Positions 15,411-23,325 of a stretch of 34,877 nt of DNA are shown in pieces. The notes beneath the pieces were generated by a model. The model ran no database searches and was not told where the DNA came from. It worked only from the letters and a program-made list of their open reading frames with translations. The number at the start of each line of letters is the position of its first letter. Position 1 is the first letter of the stretch. The stretch spans positions 1 through 34,877 of the forward strand of contig DGVV01000154.1 in NCBI GenBank assembly GCA_002395085.1, written 5' to 3'. The DNA comes from Ruminococcus sp. UBA4275. GTDB lineage: Bacteria > Bacillota > Clostridia > Oscillospirales > Ruminococcaceae. The position numbers and the translations under genes are program-made.

Positions 15411-15904
15411 GTTGCGTCAACTCCTTCCTGCTGTTCAAGGGCTTTGAGGTCTTCGCAGATCAGTGCAAGCTGCGAACGTGCGCTGGCATTATCCGCGAGC
15501 GCACTGTGGATTGTATCTGCATGGGCGGCAGCGGGCGTCATGCCGGTCGAGCCGTCGATGAGTTTTGCGGGAAACAGCGAGCTGCCGATGACTCTGCTGT
15601 TTGCAGAGATGGATGACTTGGAGTAGGACAGCATTTCGCTGATGACCTGCATCCGTGCGGCACGTTCATTCTGGAGTTCGTTCTGGAAAAAAGAGTTCTT
15701 GAGGCGCTTTCTGCGCATGAGCAGCCAGATGCGGAATCCGGCGCAGATCAGTCCGACTGCAAGCCCCCACAGCACAAGCGGTTTCATGATGCTCATGTCG
15801 GCGTGAAGGAAGGTCAGGACATTGACCGCAAGCAGACCGATGCCTGCGCCCGCTGCCGCACCGACCGCAGCAGCAATGAGAATGGTCAGCAGAATGGTAA
15901 TCAT
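15407..15904 (-). CDS. Two-TM membrane protein, first gene of operon
   Basis: The 165-aa protein has two membrane helices near residues 2-33 (Gly/Ala-rich, glycine-zipper-like) and 41-62. RRKRLK follows, so the C-terminal helical tail of about 100 residues should be in the cytoplasm. I chose the ATG at 15904 because AAAGGAG lies just upstream; a longer frame to 15979 would include the promoter. It is the first gene after a perfect promoter and could be the membrane anchor for the ATPases that follow. No family recognised. Confidence 0.8.
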   Translation of the reverse strand: MITILLTILIAAAVGAAAGAGIGLLAVNVLTFLHADMSIMKPLVLWGLAVGLICAGFRIWLLMRRKRLKNSFFQNELQNERAARMQVISEMLSYSKSSISANSRVIGSSLFPAKLIDGSTGMTPAAAHADTIHSALADNASARSQLALICEDLKALEQQEGVDAT

Positions 15905-15950
15905 AGGGATGCTCCTTTTCACGTTCTTGCCAGAGAATAATGACATGACT

Positions 15951-15979
15951 ATTATAAACCATTCTATGTTATTTGTCAA
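15951..15979 (-). promoter_or_regulatory. Promoter of the seven-gene operon
   Basis: On the minus strand TTGACA (15974-15979) and TATAAT (15951-15956) are exactly 17 bp apart, full consensus for sigma-A. It would drive about 12.2 kb of transcript with a leader near 40 nt. No internal promoter of this quality was seen in the operon. Confidence 0.9.
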
Positions 15980-16027
15980 TCTTTATTGCAGATTGAAACT
16001 GTCAAAAAATGCGCATTTACAAGTGAA

Positions 16028-16061
16028 CAGCCGCACTGTCCGGAGCGGGACGGTGCGGCTG
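16028..16061 (-). terminator. Hairpin after the MATE gene
   Basis: A 14-bp stem (16028-16041 with 16048-16061, one G-U pair) sits 3 bp past the MATE stop. The minus-strand tail is TTCACTTG, with few T residues, so it is a plausible but not classic terminator. Confidence 0.6.
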
Positions 16062-16064
16062 TGT

Positions 16065-17414
16065 TCAGGTTTTCTGAAGCGGAGATCTGCCGAATACGGC
16101 ACGGCGGCAGAAGGTCACAGACATAACCGTTGCGATGGTCCAGCCGATGGGCCATGCCATCCAGATGCCGGGCGAACCGAACGGTACTGAGAGGATAATT
16201 GCGAGGATGACGCGCAGAATGAGGTCTGTGAAGGTGGCGATCATGAATTTGCCCATCATGCCCGCCCCGCGCAGAACGCCGTCTGTGACGAGCTTGAGCG
16301 CGGCGATGAAGTAAAACGGTGCAACAATCCGCAGGAACAGAACGCCGGTGGAGAGGGCGTCTTCACTGGGGGTATCGAGGAAGATGCGCACCAGCAGTCT
16401 GCCGCCGAAGAAATAGAGCAGTGCCAGCGGCAGCGCAAGCATCCAGACGAGATTGCGGGCGGCTTTCCAGCCGGCGGGGATGCGGTCCGGCTTCTTTGCA
16501 CCGAGATTCTGCGCCGTATAATTGGAGACGCCGTTGCCGAGGGTGGTCATGGAGGTGATGACAAGATTATTGAGCTTGACTGCGGCGGAATATCCCGCGA
16601 TGACACCGGAGCCGAAGCCGTTGATGACGCGCTGAATGATGATATTGCCGACGGAAATGAAGCTCTGCTGCAAAATGCTGGGGACTGCAATGCCTGCAAT
16701 CTGTCCGAGGAGCGTCCATGAGAACAGCGGGGCGTATCCGCTGCTGCGGAAACCGTGCATCCGGCGCAGCACAAAGCTCATTGCGAGGATGCAGCTCACC
16801 CCCTGACAAAGCAGCGTTGCCCAGGCCGTACCGGCGACGCCCATGTGGAATTTCGCGACGAACAGGATGTCTACGCCGACATTTGCGGTGGAGGAAGCGG
16901 CAAGAAACCAGAAGGGCGTGCGGGAATCGCCGAGTGCCGAGAAGATGCCCGTTGCAATATTATAATAGAACACGAAGGGCAGACTCCAGACGTAAATATC
17001 CAGATAGGTCTGCGAATCAGCGAAGATATTCTCCGGTGTATGGATGAGCCGCAGCAGATGTCCGCCGCCCAGCAGACCAAGCAGCATCAGCAGCCCGCAG
17101 ATGACGCCTGCCGCAATGACCGTTGTACTGACAGCGGTTCGCAGGTCGCGGTAACGCTTTGCGCCGAACAGCCGCGAGACGACGACCGAACAGCCGATAT
17201 TGCAGCCGAATGCAAATGCAATGAAAATCAGCGTAATCTCATAGCTGTTGCCGACTGCGGCGAGTGCATCTTCACCGATGTACTTGCCTGCAACGAAGCT
17301 GTCAGCGAGATTGTAAAGCTGCTGAAAAATGATGCTTCCGAACATCGGCAGACAGAACCGCCAAAGCACCGACGAGGGCTTCCCGACGGTTAAATCCTGA
17401 TTGTTTTCGCGCAT
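16065..17414 (-). CDS. MATE family efflux transporter
   Basis: This is a multidrug and toxin extrusion-type exporter of the inner membrane, 449 aa with about 12 hydrophobic segments in two halves, the normal MATE size. Diagnostic parts include PMFGSIIFQQLYNLADSFVAGKYIG near residues 25-49, NIGCSVVVSRLFGA and the second-half QQSFISVGNIIIQRVINGFG. Members use Na+ or H+ gradients; the substrate cannot be told. I chose the ATG at 17414, after GGAAAGGG; upstream in-frame ATGs would lie inside the promoter. It is transcribed alone. Confidence 0.92.
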   Translation of the reverse strand: MRENNQDLTVGKPSSVLWRFCLPMFGSIIFQQLYNLADSFVAGKYIGEDALAAVGNSYEITLIFIAFAFGCNIGCSVVVSRLFGAKRYRDLRTAVSTTVIAAGVICGLLMLLGLLGGGHLLRLIHTPENIFADSQTYLDIYVWSLPFVFYYNIATGIFSALGDSRTPFWFLAASSTANVGVDILFVAKFHMGVAGTAWATLLCQGVSCILAMSFVLRRMHGFRSSGYAPLFSWTLLGQIAGIAVPSILQQSFISVGNIIIQRVINGFGSGVIAGYSAAVKLNNLVITSMTTLGNGVSNYTAQNLGAKKPDRIPAGWKAARNLVWMLALPLALLYFFGGRLLVRIFLDTPSEDALSTGVLFLRIVAPFYFIAALKLVTDGVLRGAGMMGKFMIATFTDLILRVILAIILSVPFGSPGIWMAWPIGWTIATVMSVTFCRRAVFGRSPLQKT

Positions 17415-17451
17415 GAAAAAAACAGCCCTTTCCTTTGATAATCTATCTCTC

Positions 17452-17480
17452 ATTATACCATAAAGCACGGGAAAATACAA
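17452..17480 (-). promoter_or_regulatory. MATE gene promoter
   Basis: On the minus strand, TATAAT (17452-17457) preceded by TGG forms an extended -10, with TTGTAT (17475-17480) 17 bp upstream as a partial -35. Confidence 0.75.
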
Positions 17481-17491
17481 TAGCAGCGCGC

Positions 17492-17530
17492 AAAAAAGAT
17501 GATGCCGGATCGGAACTCTGCGGCATCATC
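17492..17530 (-). terminator. Terminator after HAD gene
   Basis: A 10-bp perfect stem (GATGATGCCG 17498-17507 with CGGCATCATC 17521-17530) is followed on the minus strand by TTTTTT (17492-17497). It ends the phzF-like/HAD operon. Confidence 0.93.
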
Positions 17531-17541
17531 CTGACAGCGCC

Positions 17542-18378
17542 TTACTGCGCGGCGTATTTTTGTGCAAATGCGTGAATCCAGTCTGCGAAGAAGCCGGATG
17601 CACAGGTCTTGCTGCTGCGGAATCCGCCCTGTGCCGCAACTGCATTCTGCACACAATCCTGCGCATCTGCGGGGCAGCCGCAGAAATCGGCGGTTTTCAG
17701 CATGGCAATGTCGTTATCGAAATCGCCGGTTGCCCCGATGCGCACATTTTCGGGCAGCATCGCCCGAAGCTTGCGCAGCGCCGTACCCTTGTTCGTTTCC
17801 AGCGGCAGAATCTCCAGAAAAGTCTTGTGCGAGCGCGTAAAACTCACCGCAGAGAAGCGTTCTGCTGCGGCATAGCGGCTCATGCGGTCAATGACGGCGG
17901 GGTCATCCGCGAACAGCGCCTTGTAGCAGCTTGTGGTATCAATCTCACGGAAATCACGCAGAATCATCGGAATATTGGTGACGCGCAGATGCTCCCGTTC
18001 ATATTCATTGTCCTGAATCGTGAAGATGCCCTCCGGACACAGCACCTCTGCACCTGCCGTCGGGAATTGCTGCATCAGCTCCTGAATCAGCGGTTCAGCC
18101 GCCGCCGGCAGAAAGGTTTCGCCGGTTGTCTGCGCCGTTTTCGGATCGTAGATGAGCGCACCGTTATAGAGTACGACAGCGAAATCCGGCTGAAGCTGCG
18201 CGATGTATGCCTGTGAAGCGTGCAGACTTCTGCCCGTAGCGAAGCTGAACAGACCGCCCTTTTCGCGGAAATCTGCAATGGCGGCGGCATCCTCTGCGGA
18301 GAGGGTCTTTTCCGGAGTCAGCAGCGTGCCGTCCAGATCGGTCAGCAGCGCAAGATTTGCGTATGGTTTTGCGGACAT
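17542..18378 (-). CDS. Cof-type HAD phosphatase
   Basis: A 278-aa HAD-superfamily hydrolase of the Cof/YbiV type (type IIB cap), probably a sugar-phosphate or FMN phosphatase in the cytoplasm. Motif I is DLDGTLL with nucleophile D14 and D16; motif IV is GDFDNDIAML near the C-terminus, after the IGATG segment. The start ATG at 18378 follows GGAGGTAAC closely. It lies 22 bp behind the PhzF-like gene and probably shares its transcript. Substrate unknown. Confidence 0.9.
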   Translation of the reverse strand: MSAKPYANLALLTDLDGTLLTPEKTLSAEDAAAIADFREKGGLFSFATGRSLHASQAYIAQLQPDFAVVLYNGALIYDPKTAQTTGETFLPAAAEPLIQELMQQFPTAGAEVLCPEGIFTIQDNEYEREHLRVTNIPMILRDFREIDTTSCYKALFADDPAVIDRMSRYAAAERFSAVSFTRSHKTFLEILPLETNKGTALRKLRAMLPENVRIGATGDFDNDIAMLKTADFCGCPADAQDCVQNAVAAQGGFRSSKTCASGFFADWIHAFAQKYAAQ

Positions 18379-18400
18379 TGTTACCTCCTGTGTTCGGGAA

Positions 18401-19180
18401 TCAGAGTGACAGTTTGCCGGACGAAAACAGCACGGCATCTCCTGCGATGCGCACGCGGCTGCCGCAATCGGTGCAGCGCAGAATGCCGGTTCTTTCCGAA
18501 GCCTGAAATGCTGCAATCTCCGGTTTGCCGAGGCGCTTTGCCCAGTAGGGCGCGATCATACAGTGCGCAGAGCCGGTGACGGGGTCTTCCGCGATGCCGG
18601 CTTTCGGCGCAAATACGCGGGAAACGCAGTCGAATTCCGGTGAATCGGCGGGCGCGGTGACTGCCGTCAGCAGACCTTCCAGCGCGGTCAGCTTCTCTGC
18701 ATCGGGATGCAGGGCGCGGACATCCGCGGCATGAGACAGCACCAGCAGCAGATCACGGTCGAGATACGCCTCCTGCACATCCGCCCCGATGGCTTCACAC
18801 ATCTGCGGAGTCACAGCAGCGGGATGCAGCGTATAAGCGGGGAATTCCATCGCAAATGCGCCGTTTTCCCGTGTAATGTACAGATTGCCGGAGCGAGTCC
18901 GGAATGTGACGGCATCGCGGTGCGGCTCGATGATCCGCAAAATAACGTATGCCGCCGCGAGTGTGGCGTGGCCGCAGAGGTCAATCTCAGCCGCGGGCGT
19001 AAACCAGCGCAGCCGCCAGCCGTCCGCCTCCGGCACGAGAAACGCGGTCTCAGAGAAGTTGTTTTCGCGGGCGATTTGCAGCATGAGGGCATCGGGCAGC
19101 GGGGCATCCGGCAGGCAAACCGCCGCCTGATTGCCGGCAAACAACCGGTCGGTGAAGGCATCCACAATAAACTGCTGCAT
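18401..19180 (-). CDS. PhzF family isomerase
   Basis: A 259-aa member of the PhzF/YddE family, whose proteins are isomerase-like with a diaminopimelate-epimerase fold. The conserved N-terminus (FIVDAFTDRLFAGNQAAV), the candidate catalytic E44 in NNFSETAFL, the DLCGHATLAAA segment and the late AEDPVTGSAHC motif are all present. Only the family is certain: phenazine synthesis is not implied, as most relatives have unknown substrates. The start at 19180 follows AAAGGAG. It precedes the HAD phosphatase gene by 22 bp. Confidence 0.92.
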   Translation of the reverse strand: MQQFIVDAFTDRLFAGNQAAVCLPDAPLPDALMLQIARENNFSETAFLVPEADGWRLRWFTPAAEIDLCGHATLAAAYVILRIIEPHRDAVTFRTRSGNLYITRENGAFAMEFPAYTLHPAAVTPQMCEAIGADVQEAYLDRDLLLVLSHAADVRALHPDAEKLTALEGLLTAVTAPADSPEFDCVSRVFAPKAGIAEDPVTGSAHCMIAPYWAKRLGKPEIAAFQASERTGILRCTDCGSRVRIAGDAVLFSSGKLSL

Positions 19181-19225
19181 GGATAATTCTCCTTTTTCGT
19201 GCAATCCTATCTGCGGGGTGATGAT

Positions 19226-19663
19226 ATGCTTTGGATTGGAATCCTGATTGCGGTGCTTTCGGGTGCGCTGATGAGCGTACAGGGTGTCTGCAATACCGGC
19301 GCAACAAAAGCAGCAGGGCTGTGGGTGACCGGCACATTCGTCTCGCTGACGGCTGCGGCGGTCTGCCTGCTGCTGTGGTTTGTGACAGGTCGCGAGGGGG
19401 ATTTTTCCGCGCTCATGCAGATTCGCCCGCGCTATCTGCTGCTGGGCGGGGTACTGGGCGCGTTCATTACGGGAACGGTCGTGCTGAGCATTGCAAAGCT
19501 CGGCACAGCGCGTGCGGAAATGGTGATTGTTCTGGCGCAGCTCGTGACCGCTTATGTCATATCGGTCTGCGGATGGCTCGGCTCAGAACAGGAAGCGTTC
19601 TCATGGAGCAGACTCTGTGCGCTGGGCATTGCGCTGGCGGGCGTGATGTGGTATAGCTGCTGA
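19226..19663 (+). CDS. DMT family (YdcZ/DUF606) transporter
   Basis: A 145-aa membrane protein with four or five hydrophobic helices, matching the YdcZ (DUF606) half-size members of the drug/metabolite transporter superfamily. Conserved features include the N-terminal GALMSVQGVCNTGATKA, the GGVLGAF segment and the C-terminal RLCALGIALAGV. Such half-length proteins usually pair or dimerise. The start at 19226 follows GGGGTG. It is divergent from the PhzF-like gene with only 45 bp between the starts. Confidence 0.88.
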   Translation: MLWIGILIAVLSGALMSVQGVCNTGATKAAGLWVTGTFVSLTAAAVCLLLWFVTGREGDFSALMQIRPRYLLLGGVLGAFITGTVVLSIAKLGTARAEMVIVLAQLVTAYVISVCGWLGSEQEAFSWSRLCALGIALAGVMWYSC

Positions 19664-19675
19664 TGCAGCCCTTCG

Positions 19676-20131
19676 TTAGCCGTAGTATTGCAGATACGTC
19701 TGGTAGAGGAAGACCGCCATGCGCACAATCGGAATCAGGAAAAATGCGCCGCCTGCAAGGCAGAGCAGAGAGAATGCGGTCATGATGCGGAAGCGGGTGC
19801 AGCTGGGATATGTTCCCATGACGCTGATCCTTGCGCCGCGCTTCAGCAGCAGCGCCCCGATGCAGCACAGCAGACTTGGAAAATAGCAGAAGCCGGTCAT
19901 GACGCAGGCATACCCGACCACACCGAGACATCGCCAGAAGGCAGCGCCGAAGCCTGCCCTGCCGTCTCCGAACCAGCCGTCGATGCCGGTGTAATACGCC
20001 GAGACCGCAAATTCCGTCAGGGGCGGGAGCAGGATAATCACCCACGCGAGAATGTGGATGATCTGCAAGATCCAGAAATACCGTTTGCGCTGACGGTCAG
20101 GCAGGGCGGGTGAGATTTCCTCCGGTATCAT
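19676..20131 (-). CDS. Hypothetical membrane protein
   Basis: A 151-aa protein with about four hydrophobic segments (near residues 18-43, 65-95 as a long double segment, and 114-145). I recognise no family. GGAGG lies upstream of the ATG. It is 25 bp downstream of mreB on the same strand, so it may share that transcript, and it converges with the DMT transporter gene 12 bp away. Confidence 0.75.
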   Translation of the reverse strand: MIPEEISPALPDRQRKRYFWILQIIHILAWVIILLPPLTEFAVSAYYTGIDGWFGDGRAGFGAAFWRCLGVVGYACVMTGFCYFPSLLCCIGALLLKRGARISVMGTYPSCTRFRIMTAFSLLCLAGGAFFLIPIVRMAVFLYQTYLQYYG

Positions 20132-20156
20132 GCGGATTCCTCCGTTTCAGGCGTTT

Positions 20157-21170
20157 TTACGACTGCTGTGTATAGCTGTCGATGCGTTCAAAGCCGTCGA
20201 GCAGCACATCGCGGTGCGCAAACGCCTTTTCCGTGCCGCGCGCCACGCAGGTCAGCGGATCTTTCGCGGTGCGGCACTGTACGCCGACTGCACGCGAGAG
20301 ATACGCCTCCAGACCGCCCAGCAGCGCACCGCCGCCGGTCAGCAGGATGCCGTTTTTGCAGATGTCTCCGACGAGTTCGGGCGGAGTTTCCTCCAGCACG
20401 CGCCGGATCATTTCCACGATCTGTGCGATGTCGTCTTCAAGCGCCTCAAAGATTTCCGCTTCACTCAGGTCGCACTGATCGGGCAGACCGCGTGTGATAT
20501 TCTGCCCCTTCACCTGTGCGATGACATCTTCCGTGGGGTTATAGAGATTGCACAGGCCGATCTTCACCTGTTCTGCGGATTTTTCGCCCAGCAGGATCTG
20601 ATATTTATTCTGCACATAGCGGATGATCGACTGATCGAAGCGGTTGCCCGCGATGCGCAGCGAACGTGCCGTCACGATGCCGTTCATGGAGACGACGGCA
20701 ATGTCCGTTGTGCCGCCGCCGATGTCCACGACCATGTGACCGACCGGTTTATTGATTGCGATGCCTGCACCGATGAGTGCCGCAAGCGGCTCCTGAATCA
20801 GATGCACCTTGCGTGAACCGGTGCTGAGTGCGGCATCGAGGATTGCGCGTTTTTCGACATCTGTGATGAGCGACGGCACACAGATGACAATGCGCGGCTT
20901 GATGATATTCGCGCCGGCAACCACGTCGATGAGTTCGCGGATGAGTGCCTGCGTGAGAATATCATCGGAGATCACGCCGTCCTGCAGCGGATGCACAACG
21001 GCGATATAGGAAGGCGCTCTGCCGACCATCTTGTACGCCTCTGTGCCGACCGCCACGACGCGGTTTGTGCGTTTATTGAAGGCGATGACAGATGGCTCGC
21101 TGAGGACAACGCCTTTTCTGCGGCGCGTGATGATGATATTCTGCGTGCCGAGATCAATGCCAATATCCAT
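20157..21170 (-). CDS. mreB: Rod shape-determining protein MreB/Mbl
   Basis: A 337-aa bacterial actin that polymerises under the membrane and guides lateral wall synthesis. Nucleotide-binding motifs are clear: DIGIDLGTQN at the N-terminus, VVDIGGGTTDIAVVS in the middle and GILLTGGGALLGGL near the end; VQCRTAKDPLTCVARGTEKA closes the domain as in MreB and Mbl. No mreC or mreD is adjacent, so it may be an Mbl/MreBH-type paralog. It lies 33 bp after the GNAT gene and probably shares its promoter. AAAGG precedes the start. Confidence 0.95.
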   Translation of the reverse strand: MDIGIDLGTQNIIITRRRKGVVLSEPSVIAFNKRTNRVVAVGTEAYKMVGRAPSYIAVVHPLQDGVISDDILTQALIRELIDVVAGANIIKPRIVICVPSLITDVEKRAILDAALSTGSRKVHLIQEPLAALIGAGIAINKPVGHMVVDIGGGTTDIAVVSMNGIVTARSLRIAGNRFDQSIIRYVQNKYQILLGEKSAEQVKIGLCNLYNPTEDVIAQVKGQNITRGLPDQCDLSEAEIFEALEDDIAQIVEMIRRVLEETPPELVGDICKNGILLTGGGALLGGLEAYLSRAVGVQCRTAKDPLTCVARGTEKAFAHRDVLLDGFERIDSYTQQS

Positions 21171-21203
21171 ATTGATGTGACCTTTCTTTCGGTTTTGCGG
21201 AGA

Positions 21204-21707
21204 TTATATCTGTTCGTGACCTGCACCGTCGCGCAGGACATATTCCATTTCGGTGAAGCGGGAACGGATCGGGCGGAAGCCGAGGCGGGCGTACAGTCCC
21301 AGCCCCATATCGCTTGCAGAGAGCGAGACGTAATCGAGGTCTCTGCGCTTGGCGTCGATGAGCAGCATTTTCATGAGCCATGTGCCGGCGCGCGCACCGC
21401 GGTATTCGGGCATGACGTATACACCGAGGACATAGCCGTATCTGCCGGTGGGGAAGAAGGGATTTGCGGGTTTTTCCTGAATGGTGAGAATCGCACAGCC
21501 GGCGAATGTACCGTCCGGCAGTTCTGCGGCGTAGACCACGCAGTCTCTGCCGAGGTGACTGCGGAAATACTCCGGCAGCTGATCCGAGATCTGCCGGACA
21601 GTCTGCTCCGGCAGTTCTCCGAATTCCTCATCGAAATAGGCGAGGCGGAGTCTGACAAGCTCCGGAATATCCGCGGCCTGTGCCGTGCGGATGGTAAACG
21701 AATACAT
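21204..21707 (-). CDS. GNAT family N-acetyltransferase
   Basis: A 167-aa GNAT acetyltransferase, acting on an unknown amine with acetyl-CoA. The central strand VLGVYVMPEYRGARAGTWLM gives the acetyl-CoA pyrophosphate loop (R-G-A-R-A-G in place of Q/RxxGxG/A), and LYARLGFRPIRSRFTEMEY is the usual C-terminal motif. The ATG at 21707 follows GGAGG with good spacing; the frame extends further upstream only through the promoter leader. First gene of a probable GNAT-mreB-membrane protein transcript. Confidence 0.9.
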   Translation of the reverse strand: MYSFTIRTAQAADIPELVRLRLAYFDEEFGELPEQTVRQISDQLPEYFRSHLGRDCVVYAAELPDGTFAGCAILTIQEKPANPFFPTGRYGYVLGVYVMPEYRGARAGTWLMKMLLIDAKRRDLDYVSLSASDMGLGLYARLGFRPIRSRFTEMEYVLRDGAGHEQI

Positions 21708-21772
21708 AATTGATTGCCTCCGTTTCTGATGATGCGCCCGTTTCTGAACAGGCGTATGGATATACATTCTAT

Positions 21773-21801
21773 ATTATAACATACTATGACGAAAAATGCA
21801 A
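21773..21801 (-). promoter_or_regulatory. Promoter of the GNAT-mreB group
   Basis: On the minus strand, TATAAT (21773-21778) has TGT before it (extended -10), and TTGCAT (21796-21801) lies 17 bp upstream. Both precede the GNAT start by about 65 bp. Confidence 0.75.
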
Positions 21802-21833
21802 TCTTTTGGTGCTGCATTTTCGCGCTGCGGCAG

Positions 21834-21870
21834 AAAAAGAAGGAGAATGCCGCAGCAGACATCCTCCTTC
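21834..21870 (-). terminator. Terminator after Dabb gene
   Basis: An 11-bp stem (GAAGGAGAATG 21839-21849 with CATCCTCCTTC 21860-21870, one wobble pair) is followed on the minus strand by TTTTT (21834-21838), 10 bp past the stop codon. Confidence 0.88.
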
Positions 21871-21879
21871 TCTGTGTAT

Positions 21880-22188
21880 TCAGGATTCGTAATCAATGCA
21901 CGCTCTGCCGCCCTCTGCGCGGATGCCCGCAATGAATTTGCCGAATGCTTTGTGATCCGGATGATTCTGGTAGGCATCGAGACCGGCGTAGTCTGCAAAG
22001 GTGCAGATCAGCGCGATGTGATAATTGGTCTGGTCGGCGGCTTCGCTGTTCACCGCGACCTCCATGCTGCAAAGGCTCGGCACGAGCGCGGGCAGCTTCT
22101 CCGCACGGGCTTTTGCTTCCAGAGCAAGCTCCTGCGCGGTTTTTCCGTCGGTATCCTTCAGACGGAACATAACGATATGATGTACCAT
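21880..22188 (-). CDS. Dabb (stress-responsive A/B barrel) protein
   Basis: A 102-aa protein of the Dabb family, small dimeric alpha-beta barrels with varied or unknown roles. Typical features are the start MVHHIVMFRLKD, the middle segment MEVAVNSE, and the DAYQNHPDHKAFGKFI motif. The ATG at 22188 follows AAAGGGGG. A longer in-frame extension would run into the repeat element and is rejected. The MITE-like element begins just 22 bp upstream of this start and may have brought or replaced its promoter. Confidence 0.9.
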   Translation of the reverse strand: MVHHIVMFRLKDTDGKTAQELALEAKARAEKLPALVPSLCSMEVAVNSEAADQTNYHIALICTFADYAGLDAYQNHPDHKAFGKFIAGIRAEGGRACIDYES

Positions 22189-22209
22189 ATTCTGTACCCC
22201 CTTTGTTGA

Positions 22210-22420
22210 GGCAACACCGCACAAAGCCCGCCTGACGGCCGGAGCCCGGCTGGCAGCTTGGCGACGCATCTGCTTGCATCTTTTCCGTCATCTTGCACAA
22301 AAATTCCTTGCATGGCGCCAGCCCAGCGGCGTCATTTCTATACAATCTGACGAAAAATCTGACGGGTCAAATATATTTGACCGTAAGCATCCTGCACCAC
22401 CAGCTCTGTGCGGTATTGCC
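22210..22420. mobile_element. MITE-like element with terminal inverted repeats
   Basis: The ends GGCAACACCGCACAAAG (22210-22226) and CTCTGTGCGGTATTGCC (22404-22420) are inverted repeats matching at 15 of 17 positions, 211 bp from end to end. Inside lie an 18-bp perfect palindrome (22365-22382) and a TCTGACG direct repeat (22347-22353, 22359-22365). There is no transposase. Flanks TTGA and TTAA could be a decayed 4-bp target duplication. The right end abuts the degV stop codon. A non-autonomous transposon is the best reading. Confidence 0.7.
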
Positions 22421-23308
22421 TTAATCCGCAGTCAGTTCGGTGCGCTTGATGACAAAGCCGACGACATCATGGCCTGCATTGCAGCAGATTGCCGCGCCGA
22501 TATTCCAGTAGCCTTCCGGCGGATAGCCGAGTGCTTTTGTCAGTGCCGCGCCGAATTCCTGTGCGATTTTCGGATTCGAGCCCTGCATCACGAGGTACGG
22601 GCTGTGCGGCTGAATATCCGCCTTCACGACTTCGACCATGCGCGGGATGATATTCTGTTCGCCGCGGATCTTCTGGATCACGCTGGATTTGCAGTTGACG
22701 ATGCGGCAGAAGGGCTTGAGACCGAGCAGTTCACCGGCGAACGCCGCTGCTGCACTCACTCTGCCGGAGCGCTTGACGTATTTCAGCGTCATCGGGACAA
22801 AATACAGTCCTGCGTGGGTTGTCCAGTCCTCCAGAAACGCGACCAGCTCCGAGACCGATGCCCCGCGTGCGAGCTTTTTCGCCGCTTCCGTGACGGCATA
22901 GCCGTAGGTCGCGGTATAGTTTCTGCCGTCCACAAGGTGAATGCGCATCCGTTCTTCGCAGACAGGGTGTGCCTCATAGAAGGCATCGCGCGCGAGGGCG
23001 GCGTTATTGAATGTACCGGAACCGCCCGCACCGATGGTCGTGAAGATGAGATCGGTGACACCCTCTGCGGCAGCCTCCTCATACGCCTCCTGAATATCGA
23101 AGGGGGGGAGCTGGGCAGTTGAGGGGAATTCCTTGGACTGATCCATGAGCCGGTAGAATTCCTGCTTGGTGAAATCCTGCTCCTCACGCAGCGGCTTGCC
23201 GTCCACATTGATCGGCATATACAGCAGCTTGATGCCGAGGGCATCCGCGAGATCTTTTCCAATATCGCTGACAGAATCGGTCATCAGCTTGATTTTTTGC
23301 TTGAGCAT
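22421..23308 (-). CDS. DegV family protein
   Basis: A 295-aa DegV-family protein. These bind fatty acids and act as FakB subunits that present fatty acids to the kinase FakA in Firmicutes. The N-terminus IKLMTDSVSDIGKDL is the usual TDSxxDL pattern; the fatty-acid pocket segment TIGAGGSGTFNNA and the KSGR-like YVKRSGRVS follow. No fakA is nearby. AAAGGATG precedes the ATG. It follows trmL by 17 bp on the same strand. Its stop codon is directly against the end of the MITE-like element, so the element may serve as its 3' end. Confidence 0.92.
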   Translation of the reverse strand: MLKQKIKLMTDSVSDIGKDLADALGIKLLYMPINVDGKPLREEQDFTKQEFYRLMDQSKEFPSTAQLPPFDIQEAYEEAAAEGVTDLIFTTIGAGGSGTFNNAALARDAFYEAHPVCEERMRIHLVDGRNYTATYGYAVTEAAKKLARGASVSELVAFLEDWTTHAGLYFVPMTLKYVKRSGRVSAAAAFAGELLGLKPFCRIVNCKSSVIQKIRGEQNIIPRMVEVVKADIQPHSPYLVMQGSNPKIAQEFGAALTKALGYPPEGYWNIGAAICCNAGHDVVGFVIKRTELTAD

Positions 23309-23325
23309 AGTGTTGACATCCTTTC

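Noticed and set aside
3687..15904. Prophage or conjugative element explanation for the operon
   Set aside because: No integrase, relaxase, capsid, portal, tail or replication genes and no attachment repeats were seen around it.
21893..22345. Minus-strand frame running through the MITE-like element
   Set aside because: It overlaps the Dabb gene in another frame and its N-terminal part is repeat-element sequence.
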